A DNA stretch of 64,000 bases from contig JAHHIJ010000005.1 of the NCBI GenBank assembly GCA_019358985.1, forward strand, positions 1-64,000, written 5' to 3'. Shown here in pieces: positions 46,313 to 55,285 of this stretch. Each line of letters starts with the position of its first letter. The stretch's first letter is position 1. The notes under the pieces were generated by a model that searched no databases, was not told the origin of the DNA, and was given only the letters and a program-made list of their open reading frames with translations. This DNA comes from Tolypothrix brevis GSE-NOS-MK-07-07A (GTDB taxonomy: Bacteria > Cyanobacteriota > Cyanobacteriia > Cyanobacteriales > Nostocaceae). A program made the position numbers and the translations under genes.

Positions 46313-47281
46313 TTAACAACAACCGCCGCCATCATAGTACCATGTAGAGTCAGTAACGATTATCTCTTTTGGCATTAAGTTATTAAGCTTTGCGGCTGTT
46401 TTATCGCACACTGCCGCTGGAACTCCACGTTGAAGAATATGTCCGGCTGAATCGTCAAAAATCTCTTCTGCACCTGCGTAAATTGCTGTTTTACCTGTAA
46501 AAATACAAGCGCCATCTTCGGGAATGATAACTTTAAAAGAGACAGAATCGAGACTTTCTAAAAGTAAATTATCTGGCAAATTGTAAGTCTGAGAATCTAG
46601 AAGACGATAAGGACGACGAGCGCGAATTTCAACTTGACCAAAACCAGCCTGGATGATACGTTGAGTATATTCTTCATAAGTGAGTGCGCCTGATAAACAC
46701 ATCGCTCGTAACCGCTCATCTTGTTGTAAATGAAGGGCAATTGGAGAGGTCGCGATGGGGTCACTCATTTGCAAGCGACCACCTGGTTTTAATACTCGAT
46801 ATGCTTCTTTTAAAGCACGAGTTAAATCTTCTGGTTCAAAGATATTAAAAAGGCAATTTTGCGCCACTACATCGACAGAAGCATCATCAATTGGTAAGTT
46901 AAAAGCATCGCCTTCGCGAATTTCTACAAAGCTGATATCAAACCAAGAATTTTCTTTTGCGGCAATTTCCAAATTGCGTGTAGCAGCTTCACGCATCGCT
47001 GCAACGGGATCGACTGCAATTACAGCACTCTGACGACGCGAAAAATAAGCAAATTGCAAGGCTTCTAACCCACCACCAACGCCAACATATAATACTGTAG
47101 GTTGGTTTACCAGTTCAGTAGCGTGAACGGTGGTGCCGCAACCATAGTTCATTTCCTGCATTTCCAAGGGAATATGCAATCCTGGCAATTGCAAGGATGA
47201 ACTTTGGACACAACAAAGTCCAACTTGGGGCGTTTGTGCGACTTCGCTGTAGAATTGCGCTGCTGCTTCTAAATAGGTCAT
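46313..47281 (-). CDS. arsM: Arsenite methyltransferase (arsenosugar type)
   Basis: A 322-residue SAM-dependent methyltransferase. SAM-binding motif I is YVGVGGGLEALQFAYFSRR, with the acidic end of the second strand in AVDPVAAM, and the post-motifs VDVVAQNCLFNIFEPEDLTR and YRVLKPGGRLQMSDPI. Cysteines that could bind arsenite include LCCVQSS near residue 23, an internal RAMCLSG and the C-terminal GGGCC. It methylates arsenite to dimethylarsenic species, the substrate for ArsS. First gene of an arsM-arsS operon; an ArsR regulator is not adjacent. Confidence 0.93.
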   Translation of the reverse strand: MTYLEAAAQFYSEVAQTPQVGLCCVQSSSLQLPGLHIPLEMQEMNYGCGTTVHATELVNQPTVLYVGVGGGLEALQFAYFSRRQSAVIAVDPVAAMREAATRNLEIAAKENSWFDISFVEIREGDAFNLPIDDASVDVVAQNCLFNIFEPEDLTRALKEAYRVLKPGGRLQMSDPIATSPIALHLQQDERLRAMCLSGALTYEEYTQRIIQAGFGQVEIRARRPYRLLDSQTYNLPDNLLLESLDSVSFKVIIPEDGACIFTGKTAIYAGAEEIFDDSAGHILQRGVPAAVCDKTAAKLNNLMPKEIIVTDSTWYYDGGGCC

Positions 47282-47463
47282 TGTGGTTGTGAAGTTTAAA
47301 GTTCGCTTTATGAATAGTAATACAACTAACTTTATGTAAGATTAATTTTTGCTGAATGTATCGCAAGTATTGTATTTTGAGATACAGGTAATTATAATAT
47401 TCCCACGCAAAAGGCTTTTGTTTGATGTTGAGATTTGTCAAATTAGACATCTCCCGAAAAGAC

Positions 47464-47492
47464 GTAGAGACGTTCCGACGGAACGTCTTTAC
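47464..47492. repeat. Palindromic repeat, GTTCCGACGGAAC core, with a partial family-A end
   Basis: Preceded by ATTAGACATCTCC at 47440-47453, so it is a truncated family-A element. It lies between the divergent arsM and papain-fold toxin genes and may hold part of both promoters. Confidence 0.75.
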
Positions 47493-47518
47493 ATTGTAAG
47501 TAATAAACGTGACATGAG

Positions 47519-47878
47519 ATGAGTCAATTATCGGATGATGACATTTACCAAGAAGTCGGTAAAATAGTCGCCAACTTTAGAATCCTTAAATGCTACGAAT
47601 GCGCTCAAGCTGTGATGCAATGGTTGGCAAAAAATGGTATTGAGGGCAGAGTCATTAAAATTCAAACTGCCTATGGTGAAGATTATATAATTAGTACACG
47701 CTTAGAAAGTCAGGGAATAATCGATTCAATTACACTCAATGGGATTCATTACGGGGTAGTGGTTAAAGAAAGAGTCTTTGATAATCTCTCAACGGAAGGA
47801 TTACCTACAGAGGATTGGTTAAATGATTTTCAATGTCCCAGTGAAGAGTTTTTGATTGACTATTTGAATGAGTTGTAA
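47519..47878 (+). CDS. Papain-fold toxin domain protein (Tox-PL-2-like), stand-alone
   Basis: A 119-residue protein consisting only of a papain-like fold. The likely catalytic cysteine is C28 in LKCYECAQAVMQWL, the histidine is H77 in LNGIHYGVVV, and D88 or N89 in ERVFDNLST completes the triad. This matches the toxin domain normally found at the C-terminus of large polymorphic toxins in cyanobacteria. Here it has no export or delivery module and the ORF is complete on its own. The neighbour downstream, 38 bp away on the same strand, is a likely immunity protein. Confidence 0.75.
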   Translation: MSQLSDDDIYQEVGKIVANFRILKCYECAQAVMQWLAKNGIEGRVIKIQTAYGEDYIISTRLESQGIIDSITLNGIHYGVVVKERVFDNLSTEGLPTEDWLNDFQCPSEEFLIDYLNEL

Positions 47879-47916
47879 AATAAATTAGTAACTTGGAACA
47901 AAGTTAAATAAGTAAT

Positions 47917-48300
47917 ATGAGTAGATTGTTTGAAGTTTTGCAAAAAATTCACAGAAAACCAGGTATGTATATAGGACATGCTTCAGTTAGCGACCTTTTT
48001 ATGTTTTTAGTAGGTTATAAAACTGCTTTAAGAGAATTGAAAATTGAATCAACTGAGGATGAAATGGATTTTTATCGTGAGTTCCAACCTTGGTTGCAAC
48101 AAAAGTATCATGTCTCAACTTCTAATTCTTGGGCAAAAATTATTATGCTCTACTGTGTGAATGAAAAGGAAGGATTTGAGAGTTTCTTTAAGTTACTTGA
48201 TGAGTTTTTGGCACGGAATAAGAATTTAGAATCTCATCCAATAGCTAGCGCGAACAAAGTTGTATCGAAAGGCTTGAATGATGAATACAACTTTAAGTAA
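47917..48300 (+). CDS. Probable immunity protein for the papain-fold toxin
   Basis: A 127-residue protein. The segment KIHRKPGMYIGHASVSDLFM is a recurring start in immunity-type proteins of polymorphic toxin loci; the rest is helical and acidic (EMDFYREFQPWLQQKY, GFESFFKLLDEFLARNK). The close placement behind the toxin gene supports the pairing, but the family name is not certain. The pair is flanked by a MITE-associated gap and a long spacer, as expected of a cassette. Confidence 0.65.
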   Translation: MSRLFEVLQKIHRKPGMYIGHASVSDLFMFLVGYKTALRELKIESTEDEMDFYREFQPWLQQKYHVSTSNSWAKIIMLYCVNEKEGFESFFKLLDEFLARNKNLESHPIASANKVVSKGLNDEYNFK

Positions 48301-48685
48301 CAAAAAATACTTTAATTTACGCAGATATTTATTTAGCTAGTTTGCTGCTTTGATAAAAAATAACCTCTACCAAAAGATATACTTGTGAAAATAAGTAATT
48401 TTTATGTGTATATTCAACAATATTTAACTTTTACCAAGAAAATAAAATTAACATTAAATAGTAGCCAATTTGTTATCTTGTTTGATAACCTCTTTTAAAG
48501 GTCATAATCTTGATTTATGGGTATTTCTTTGAGATTCGACCAAATAACAACTAGCAGTAAATCTATAACTGCACATTTTTTAGGTAAAGAAAAGATTGGT
48601 CATAAGTAAAATGACCATCATTTTCAAGTTAACTAAAATCGCATACTTGTAAGTTCGTCAAAACCCTTATTTAATGGAGTTCGGC
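48301..48685. other. Intergenic region upstream of phosphoketolase
   Basis: About 385 bp, AT-rich. An imperfect inverted repeat GTTATCTTGTTTGATAAC lies at about 48471-48488. It must hold the phosphoketolase promoter; no known operator was recognised. Confidence 0.5.
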
Positions 48686-51103
48686 ATGATATTAGCAACC
48701 CCGACTCAATCAAAGCCTTTAACTGATGAAGAACTGCATAAAATAAACGCTTATTGGCGTGCAGCTAACTATCTTTCAGTTGGACAAATCTATTTACTAG
48801 ACAATCCACTACTCAAAGAACCGCTGAAGCAAGAACACGTCAAACCTAGACTTCTCGGTCATTGGGGGACAACTCCGGGGCTTAACTTTATTTATGCTCA
48901 CCTCAACCGGGTGATCAAAAAGAATGACCTGAATACAATATATATTGCAGGTCCCGGTCACGGTGGTCCGGGGTTGGTCGCTAACACTTATCTGGAAGGG
49001 ACTTACAGCGAATATTACCCGAATATTTCCCCAGATGCGGAAGGGATGAAGAAACTCTTCAAACAGTTTTCTTTTCCTGGTGGTATTCCCAGTCACGTTG
49101 CACCAGAAACTCCGGGATCGATTCACGAAGGTGGTGAACTGGGCTATGCTTTATCTCACGCTTACGGTGCAGCTTTCGATAATCCTGACTTGATTGTTGC
49201 TTGCGTTGTTGGTGATGGTGAAGCGGAAACCGGACCTTTAGCAGCTAGTTGGCACTCGAACAAGTTTCTCAATCCGGCGCATGATGGTGCTGTATTGCCG
49301 ATTTTACACCTCAACGGTTACAAAATTGCTAACCCAACAGTGCTGGCACGAATCAGCCATGAGGAGTTAGAAAGTTTATTTGTGGGTTACGGCTATAAGC
49401 CTTATTTTGTCGAAGGTTCCGACCCAGAAATTGTACATCAATTGATGGCGGCAACCCTGGATACTGTGATTCGGGAAATCAAAGAGATTCAAGAAAATGC
49501 TCGGAATAATGGCTTGACAGAGCGATCGCCTTTTCCGATGATTATCCTGAGAACTCCTAAAGGTTGGACGGGACCAAAAGAGGTTGACGGCAAAAAAACA
49601 GAAGATTTTTGGCGATCGCATCAAGTTCCTTTTGGAGAAATCGCATCCAAACCAGCGCACCTCAAACTCCTCGAAGAGTGGATGCAAAGTTACAAACCAG
49701 AAGAACTCTTCGATAGTAATGGTACACTAATTCCTGAATTAGCCGAACTCGCCCCCAAAGGTCAGCGTCGCATGGGAGACAACCCCCACGCTAACGGTGG
49801 TGTTTTGTTGCGCGATCTAAAAATGCCTGACTTTAAAAATTACGCCGTTGATGTTGACAAACCGGGTACAGTTGTTGCCGAAGCTACCAAGGTAATGGGT
49901 CAATTCCTCCGGGATGTCATAAAACTCAACTCCGAAGAGCGCAACTTTCGCATCGTTGGACCAGACGAAACTGAATCGAATCGGTTGGGTGCTGTATTTG
50001 AAGTTACAACAAGAGCTTGGGATGCCGAAATACTCCCAGAAGACGAAAAGCTGTCCCTCGATGGACGAGTGATGGAAATTCTCAGCGAACATACCTGTCA
50101 AGGTTGGTTAGAAGGATACCTGCTCACCGGTCGTCACGGCTTCTTTTCTTGCTATGAAGCGTTTATCCACATAATTGACTCAATGTTCAACCAACATGCC
50201 AAATGGTTGAAAACTACTCGTCATATTCCTTGGCGCCGAGCGATCGCTTCTCTCAACTACCTACTAACTTCTCACGTTTGGCGACAAGACCACAACGGTT
50301 TTTCTCACCAAGACCCAGGTTTTATCGATCATGTAGTCAACAAAAAATCTGAAGTCATTCGGGTTTATTTGCCACCCGATGCTAACACGCTGCTGTCCGT
50401 CACAGACCACTGTTTACGAAGCCGCAACTATGTCAACGTCATTGTCGCCGGCAAGCAACCCGCGTTGCAGTATCTTGATATGGAAACTGCAATTAACCAT
50501 TGTACCAAAGGTGTGGGCATTTGGGAATGGGCAAGCAATGACAAAGGCTTTGAACCCGATGTAGTGATGGGTTGTGCGGGAGATGTCCCGACGCTGGAAA
50601 CCTTAGCGGCAGTAGATATTCTCCGCCAGAACTTCCCCGATTTGAAGGTGCGTGTGGTTAACGTGGTAGACTTGATGACGCTACAACCACAAAGCGAGCA
50701 TCCCCACGGTTTGAGTGATAAAGACTTCGATAGTCTGTTTACGACTGACAAACCTGTAATTTTCGCCTTTCATGGCTATCCCTGGTTAATTCATCGCCTC
50801 ACTTATCGTCGCACTAACCACGGTAACATTCATGTGCGCGGTTATAAAGAGGAGGGAACGACTACCACACCCTTTGATATGGTCGTCCTTAACGAATTAG
50901 ACCGCTTTAGTTTGGTGGATGATGTCATTGACAGAGTGCCACAACTAGGGTATAAAGCCGCTTATGTCAAGCAAATGATGCATGACAAGTTGATTGAACA
51001 CAAGCTTTATATTAACCAGCATGGTGAAGATATGCCAGAAATTCTCCACTGGAAATGGCAGCACTCAAATGATAATACTGATGTCGGTCACGAGGGGAGT
51101 TAA
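48686..51103 (+). CDS. xfp: Phosphoketolase (xylulose-5-P/fructose-6-P)
   Basis: An 805-residue thiamine-diphosphate enzyme that splits xylulose 5-phosphate or fructose 6-phosphate with phosphate to acetyl phosphate plus an aldose phosphate. Family text: [80 protein letters not shown] (thiamine site), [18 protein letters not shown] and a C-terminal [16 protein letters not shown]. The length is typical. The start is at the second ATG (48686), because GGAG stands 6 bp before it; the ATG at 48674 has no such site. Acetyl-phosphate supply may matter in the dark and in acetate metabolism. Confidence 0.95.
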   Translation: MILATPTQSKPLTDEELHKINAYWRAANYLSVGQIYLLDNPLLKEPLKQEHVKPRLLGHWGTTPGLNFIYAHLNRVIKKNDLNTIYIAGPGHGGPGLVANTYLEGTYSEYYPNISPDAEGMKKLFKQFSFPGGIPSHVAPETPGSIHEGGELGYALSHAYGAAFDNPDLIVACVVGDGEAETGPLAASWHSNKFLNPAHDGAVLPILHLNGYKIANPTVLARISHEELESLFVGYGYKPYFVEGSDPEIVHQLMAATLDTVIREIKEIQENARNNGLTERSPFPMIILRTPKGWTGPKEVDGKKTEDFWRSHQVPFGEIASKPAHLKLLEEWMQSYKPEELFDSNGTLIPELAELAPKGQRRMGDNPHANGGVLLRDLKMPDFKNYAVDVDKPGTVVAEATKVMGQFLRDVIKLNSEERNFRIVGPDETESNRLGAVFEVTTRAWDAEILPEDEKLSLDGRVMEILSEHTCQGWLEGYLLTGRHGFFSCYEAFIHIIDSMFNQHAKWLKTTRHIPWRRAIASLNYLLTSHVWRQDHNGFSHQDPGFIDHVVNKKSEVIRVYLPPDANTLLSVTDHCLRSRNYVNVIVAGKQPALQYLDMETAINHCTKGVGIWEWASNDKGFEPDVVMGCAGDVPTLETLAAVDILRQNFPDLKVRVVNVVDLMTLQPQSEHPHGLSDKDFDSLFTTDKPVIFAFHGYPWLIHRLTYRRTNHGNIHVRGYKEEGTTTTPFDMVVLNELDRFSLVDDVIDRVPQLGYKAAYVKQMMHDKLIEHKLYINQHGEDMPEILHWKWQHSNDNTDVGHEGS

Positions 51104-51110
51104 ACAGAAT

Positions 51111-51180
51111 GTAGAGACGTAGCACTGCTACGTCTCTACAATGGTTCTGGGGAACGCATATTTAAATTCTGTCGATGTCT
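51111..51180 (+). repeat. Truncated family-A element with GTAGCACTGCTAC palindrome
   Basis: The palindrome at 51111-51139, then GGGGAACGCATATTTAAATTC and GATGTCTAAT; the usual left end is missing. It lies between the convergent phosphoketolase and carbamoyltransferase genes. Confidence 0.75.
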
Positions 51181-51205
51181 AATCTACTTATTGCCCTATC
51201 AACTA

Positions 51206-52948
51206 TCAACCAACAACTTTGATATCGCTGCGTTCTACATAATAAGAACCTAAGACAATAGCATCCATATGAGTTCTTAAAAAACACTTGATAGCTTCAT
51301 CTGGTGTCCGGACAATGGGTTCATTTTCGTTGAGGGATGTGTTTAGGACAATGGGAACACCTGTGCGTTGAGCAAATGTATTAATCAAGTCCCAATAGAG
51401 GGGATTGGTACTGCGACTGACACTTTGTAAGCGTCCTGTGCCATCAACATGGGTAACAGCAGGAATTAGCTCTCTTTTTTCTGGACGAATTTTAAAGACT
51501 TTTTCCATGAATGGTGCCGGTTCATCGATTTCAAAGTATTCGCCTACTCTTTCTTCTAAAATGCTAGGAGCGAAGGGGCGAAACTTTTCCCGGAATTTGA
51601 TTTTCAAGTTGATAATATCGCGCATATCAGCACGACGGGGATCGGCTAAAAGGGTTCGATTACCTAAAGCTCTAGCTCCAAATTCCATTCTACCTTGAAA
51701 CCAACCCACTACTTTACCTTCACACAAAGCATCTACAACATGATTTAAAAGAGCATCGCGCTCTAATTTTTTCGGTTGCAAATTGTGATGTTGCAGGGCT
51801 AACAAACATTCTTCATCAGAAAATTCTGACCCCCAATAAGCATGATTTAAAACAAATTTTCTCGGTTGTTTTAGCATTTGATGCCAAACATAAAAAGCTG
51901 CACCAAAGCATGTGCCGTTGTCAGCCGCACCTATGGGAGTGTAGACATTTTTAAAGGGGGTATTTTGAGTTATTTTACCGTTAGCGACAGAGTTCATTGC
52001 TACACCACCCACCAAACAGAGATTTTCGCTCTTGTAGCGATCGCTTAAACGATTCAGCAGATGAAAGATAATTTCTTCAGTCACAGCTTGCACAGACGCG
52101 GCGATATTTTGATGCTTCGATGTCACTTCCGATTTTGGATCTCGCGCTGCACCGAGTAATTTTTCTAACTCTGGGCTGTGGAATGGTTGGACAGTTGGAG
52201 AACCACTTTCCCAATTCATCGCAATACCTTCGGTGTGGTGGTTAAAGTAGTCGAGATTTAATTCAAAGCTGTCTCCTTTGGGATATATAATTCGGCGAAA
52301 GGCTTCTAAGTATTCAGGTTCGCCATAGGGGGCTAATCCCATAACTTTATACTCATCACCGTAAGCCGGAAAGCCGAGGTATAAAGTAATGGCGTTGTAG
52401 AGGTAGCCGACGGAATGGGGGTAGTGAGTGCGAGAAAAATATTCTAACTCGTTACCGCGTCCGGCTGCCGAGAGAGTGCTGACAAAATCTCCCATACCGT
52501 CGATTGAGAGAATTGCTGCTTCTTCAAAAGGAGAAACAAAAAAACCACTAGCCAAATGGGTGGTATGATGTTCTAAATTATGGATTTTGGCGCGGATATC
52601 TTCTGCTTCGCAGTGACAAGCATCGGCTAGTTGTTGCAAGAGACTCGCAGATTTGCTTTGTTTGTTAAATCGATCCAAAAGCGATCGCACAGAAGGACGA
52701 TTTTGTAGGGTAAATAGTAGCTTGCGATTGAGGTTGGCTTTGGGATTGAAAGATACTGCAACATGCTCTAAATCTGCTGCACTAATACCACCCACTTTTA
52801 AACAATAGCGGATAGATTCGGCGGGAAATCCAGCCCAATGTTTAACTCGATTAAACCGCTCTTCTTCAACTGCGGCAACGAGTTCACCGTTTTGGATTAA
52901 GCAAGCAGAGGCATCACCGTGATAAGCGTTAATTCCGAGGATATTCAT
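51206..52948 (-). CDS. Carbamoyltransferase of the NodU/CmcH family
   Basis: A 580-residue carbamoyltransferase. N-terminal Kae1/HSP70-like part: MNILGINAYHGDASACLIQN, VEEERFNRVKHWAGFP, EHHTTHLASGFFVSPFEEAA, LSIDGMGDFVS, then CLVGGVAMNSVANGKITQ. C-terminal part: FQGRMEFGARALGNRTLLAD and FRPFAPSILEERVGEYFE. These enzymes transfer a carbamoyl group from carbamoyl phosphate to a sugar or small molecule. The gene lies at the downstream end of a glycan cluster, separated from the glycosyltransferases by a YdcF-like gene, an IS remnant and a Uma2 gene, so carbamoylation of a surface glycan is plausible but unproven. Confidence 0.92.
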   Translation of the reverse strand: MNILGINAYHGDASACLIQNGELVAAVEEERFNRVKHWAGFPAESIRYCLKVGGISAADLEHVAVSFNPKANLNRKLLFTLQNRPSVRSLLDRFNKQSKSASLLQQLADACHCEAEDIRAKIHNLEHHTTHLASGFFVSPFEEAAILSIDGMGDFVSTLSAAGRGNELEYFSRTHYPHSVGYLYNAITLYLGFPAYGDEYKVMGLAPYGEPEYLEAFRRIIYPKGDSFELNLDYFNHHTEGIAMNWESGSPTVQPFHSPELEKLLGAARDPKSEVTSKHQNIAASVQAVTEEIIFHLLNRLSDRYKSENLCLVGGVAMNSVANGKITQNTPFKNVYTPIGAADNGTCFGAAFYVWHQMLKQPRKFVLNHAYWGSEFSDEECLLALQHHNLQPKKLERDALLNHVVDALCEGKVVGWFQGRMEFGARALGNRTLLADPRRADMRDIINLKIKFREKFRPFAPSILEERVGEYFEIDEPAPFMEKVFKIRPEKRELIPAVTHVDGTGRLQSVSRSTNPLYWDLINTFAQRTGVPIVLNTSLNENEPIVRTPDEAIKCFLRTHMDAIVLGSYYVERSDIKVVG

Positions 52949-52955
52949 GTTGGCT

Positions 52956-53540
52956 TTAATGTGCTAAATTATAAGTTTTTTTCAGATCGGCTCCGGTGTA
53001 GCCTGTAAAAACCCACACCAGAGAGCGAATACAATCACGTAGAATGCGAGTTTGGGGTTCTGGTGGATTGATTGATGGAGCAGAGACAGGAGTAAATGTT
53101 ATACTTTGGCTACCAAGGATGATGGTGGCGATCGCCTTTGCTCTGGGCATATGAAAGCTGGAAGTAATTAGAAACAAGTGTTGTATATTGTGTTTCTTGA
53201 AGTCATTCACTAGAGAGGTAAAGTTAGTGACTGTATCAACAGCACGACGATCAATATGTACGCGTGTCAGAGATATACCTGCGGTTTGAAAAGTTTTGTG
53301 TATCTCGTCTCGGTTTGAGCCAGAAGATATCCAGATATCTAGGGATGGATACCACCGTGCTAGTTCCGCAGTCAAACTTTCCCGCTCCGCTCCACCACCT
53401 AAGATAAAGAAAGCTTGGGGTTGGGGAGCTTGGTAGGAGGCGATCGCTAATCTAATTGGAATGATACTCAGTATAACAAGGATAAAACCTACAAGAGCAA
53501 ATATCCAATATTTCTTGGCTAGTAAATAAAATCGTTTCAT
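52956..53540 (-). CDS. YdcF/SanA/ElyC-type DUF218 membrane protein
   Basis: A 194-residue protein. The N-terminus has one membrane helix (YWIFALVGFILVILSIIPIR). The DUF218 fold follows: QAFFILGGGAERESLTAELA, LDIWISSGSNRDEIHKTFQT, RRAVDTVTNFTSL and LFLITSSFHMPRAKAIATII. Such proteins act in the periplasm in cell-envelope or polysaccharide pathways of unclear chemistry. It ends 7 bp before the carbamoyltransferase ATG on the same strand, so the two are one transcription unit. Confidence 0.88.
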   Translation of the reverse strand: MKRFYLLAKKYWIFALVGFILVILSIIPIRLAIASYQAPQPQAFFILGGGAERESLTAELARWYPSLDIWISSGSNRDEIHKTFQTAGISLTRVHIDRRAVDTVTNFTSLVNDFKKHNIQHLFLITSSFHMPRAKAIATIILGSQSITFTPVSAPSINPPEPQTRILRDCIRSLVWVFTGYTGADLKKTYNLAH

Positions 53541-53717
53541 CTTAAGAACTTTGTCAATTGACTGTTGAGGATACAGCTAGGCGATCGCTACAAATCGATT
53601 GACATGACAAACTGATTTTGAACGATGGATATCGTAGCTTAAGAGCTTTAATTATCGTGTAACTGCCTTGTGCCCACAACTAATATCATGTCCGCTTGAT
53701 TACTTACTAAAGCCACA

Positions 53718-53786
53718 GAACCCCACCCCGTCAAAGCTGTGCTTTGTCTCCCCGGACCGCAAGCGGTCCGGGTTAGGGTGGGGTTC
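53718..53786. repeat. Nested inverted repeats
   Basis: GAACCCCACCC (53718-53728) pairs with GGGTGGGGTTC (53776-53786). Inside, CCCGGACCGC / GCGGTCCGGG (53751-53772) forms a second perfect stem. It lies about 180 bp upstream of the YdcF-type gene. A related text (AAAGCTGTGCTTTGTC) occurs at 37197-37236. Confidence 0.75.
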
Positions 53787-53829
53787 TTTATTATGCAACT
53801 TCATATTAAATTCGTATTAAGTTTACCGA

Positions 53830-54405
53830 AAAGTTGGGTCTAAAGCCCCGTCGTTCTACGACGGCTTTTGTTCTATCAAGGATCGAAGAAACTCCCTGAT
53901 AATATCTGTTTTGGTTCGCTAAAATTTTTTGCGTATCGCTCAATCGCTTTCATATCTTAAGAGGGAAACTCTTACGTGCAACTGTTTTTCAAGCATTTAG
54001 TGTGCCAATGTGCTACAGTAATTATAGTGGAAAGGTAATCAACCACTTAAAAAACCTAGCCGTCGAAAGACAAAGCGCTGAACCTTGATAATTGAATTTA
54101 TGCGGTTCTACTGCATTGTTCTAGTTTCCTCCTAGCAGTAGGTAAAAGATTCATAGGAGCTAGACGACTCAGATTTTTGAAACTGTTTGTTTCAAACTAA
54201 ACAGGACTTGCACGGCAGTTGCGTGACTGTCGGCATAGCCGCCCAACGCACTGCTGGACTCAATGCAACTAGGGTAGGGCATACCCAAAGTTAACGCTTG
54301 GGGAGAATCCCGCCTCTGGTCTAGATGACGCAAGGACTCTAGGTTAAGTGGTTTCGTTGAACCAAGAATCCCTGTGCGTTTACGCCGGGGAGTGTCAAGA
54401 AATCT
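53830..54405 (+). mobile_element. Likely TnpB-less IS200/IS605-type remnant with omega-RNA-like right end
   Basis: The left edge carries a hairpin AAAGCCCCGTCG / CGACGGCTTT (53842-53868). GTGCTACAGTAATTATAGTGG near 54008-54030 resembles text before tnpB starts in related elements. The right part, 54175-54400, reads GTTAACGCTTGGGGAGAATC, GGACTCTAGGTTAAG, GAATCCCTGTGCG / CGCCGGGG hairpin and ends GGGGAGTGTCAA, typical of the 3' ends of IS605-type elements and their guide RNAs. No transposase ORF is present. The final bases supply the stop codon of the Uma2 gene. Recognition is from memory of such ends. Confidence 0.5.
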
Positions 54406-55186
54406 CTTCCGGATCAATCCCCATAGCCCGAAGTCTTTCAGCTAATCTAACAGCTTTTTGTTCGGCTTGTTCAGCCCGTTGACGTTCTTGTTCAGCCCGT
54501 TGACGTTCTTGTTCTGTCCGTTGACGTTCTTGTTCAACTAACTCACTTCCCCAAAGCAATAAATTTCCAGATTTATCCCACCAGCGTAACCAATAACCCT
54601 CAAACTCTGCTTTTTTCCCCATCCACGTACCCAGAAATAAGTTCAAAGCTTCTATCCAAAAGCGTTGATTTTCATCTGGGGATTGTACTTCGTACTTACC
54701 ATTCACCAAGTTGTAAACTTCTAAAATAGGTATTTGCGGATGGAAAATCACGTAAGTGGGAATTTTTAAAATTTGTTCGTAAAAATACCACTTTCCGTAG
54801 GGATAATGAGGATTAATTGAGTATTCCCCTCCTTCCGTTGCTGAGATAAATTCCATGACAATAGTGGGGTTTTCTCCCTCAGCATGAGGAGTGTAGCTAC
54901 GGCGAATTTCCCCTGGGGGTAAAGGCTTAACTGATGGGATATAAACCCAATCAGGAGCTTTGACAACTGTTTTGTCGCCAACTGTGGCACAAATACCAAA
55001 ATTGCTGGCAATCAACATTGATTCGAGGATTAAGCCAGCTAATTCTAGAGATTCTCGCAGAGCAGCAGCTAGCAGGGGTTGCAGGTTACTTTCCACTGGT
55101 TCATCTGGTAGGGGAAAATCCGTCGGTAGTTTCTCCCAGGTTATAGGGGGTAGGGTATTTCGCGGCTGAAGTTGCAAAGGTGTCAT
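54395..55186 (-). CDS. Uma2 family (DUF820) PD-(D/E)XK-type protein
   Basis: A 263-residue Uma2 protein, a very large family in cyanobacteria with a restriction-endonuclease-like fold and unknown role. The pattern WEKLPTDFPLPDEPVE, a first acidic site in KAPDWVYIPSV and a later VMEFISATEGGEYSI are present. From about 215 comes a coiled coil of EQERQRAEQERQRA repeats ending MGIDPEEIS. The stop codon falls in the final bases of an IS605-type right end, so the insertion may have set or altered the C-terminus. ATG at 55186. Confidence 0.88.
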   Translation of the reverse strand: MTPLQLQPRNTLPPITWEKLPTDFPLPDEPVESNLQPLLAAALRESLELAGLILESMLIASNFGICATVGDKTVVKAPDWVYIPSVKPLPPGEIRRSYTPHAEGENPTIVMEFISATEGGEYSINPHYPYGKWYFYEQILKIPTYVIFHPQIPILEVYNLVNGKYEVQSPDENQRFWIEALNLFLGTWMGKKAEFEGYWLRWWDKSGNLLLWGSELVEQERQRTEQERQRAEQERQRAEQAEQKAVRLAERLRAMGIDPEEIS

Positions 55187-55285
55187 GGTCAGAGGCGATC
55201 GCTAAAGGTATCCATTTCTTTTATAATAATTTGTACTTCTGACAGTACTGTCATCATTTTTTCAGGTAGAGATGGAAATTTCTGC

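Noticed and set aside
54169-54417. 82-codon minus-strand frame over the IS605-type right end
   Set aside because: It is antisense to the end sequence and shows no protein family; the DNA is better explained as an element end.
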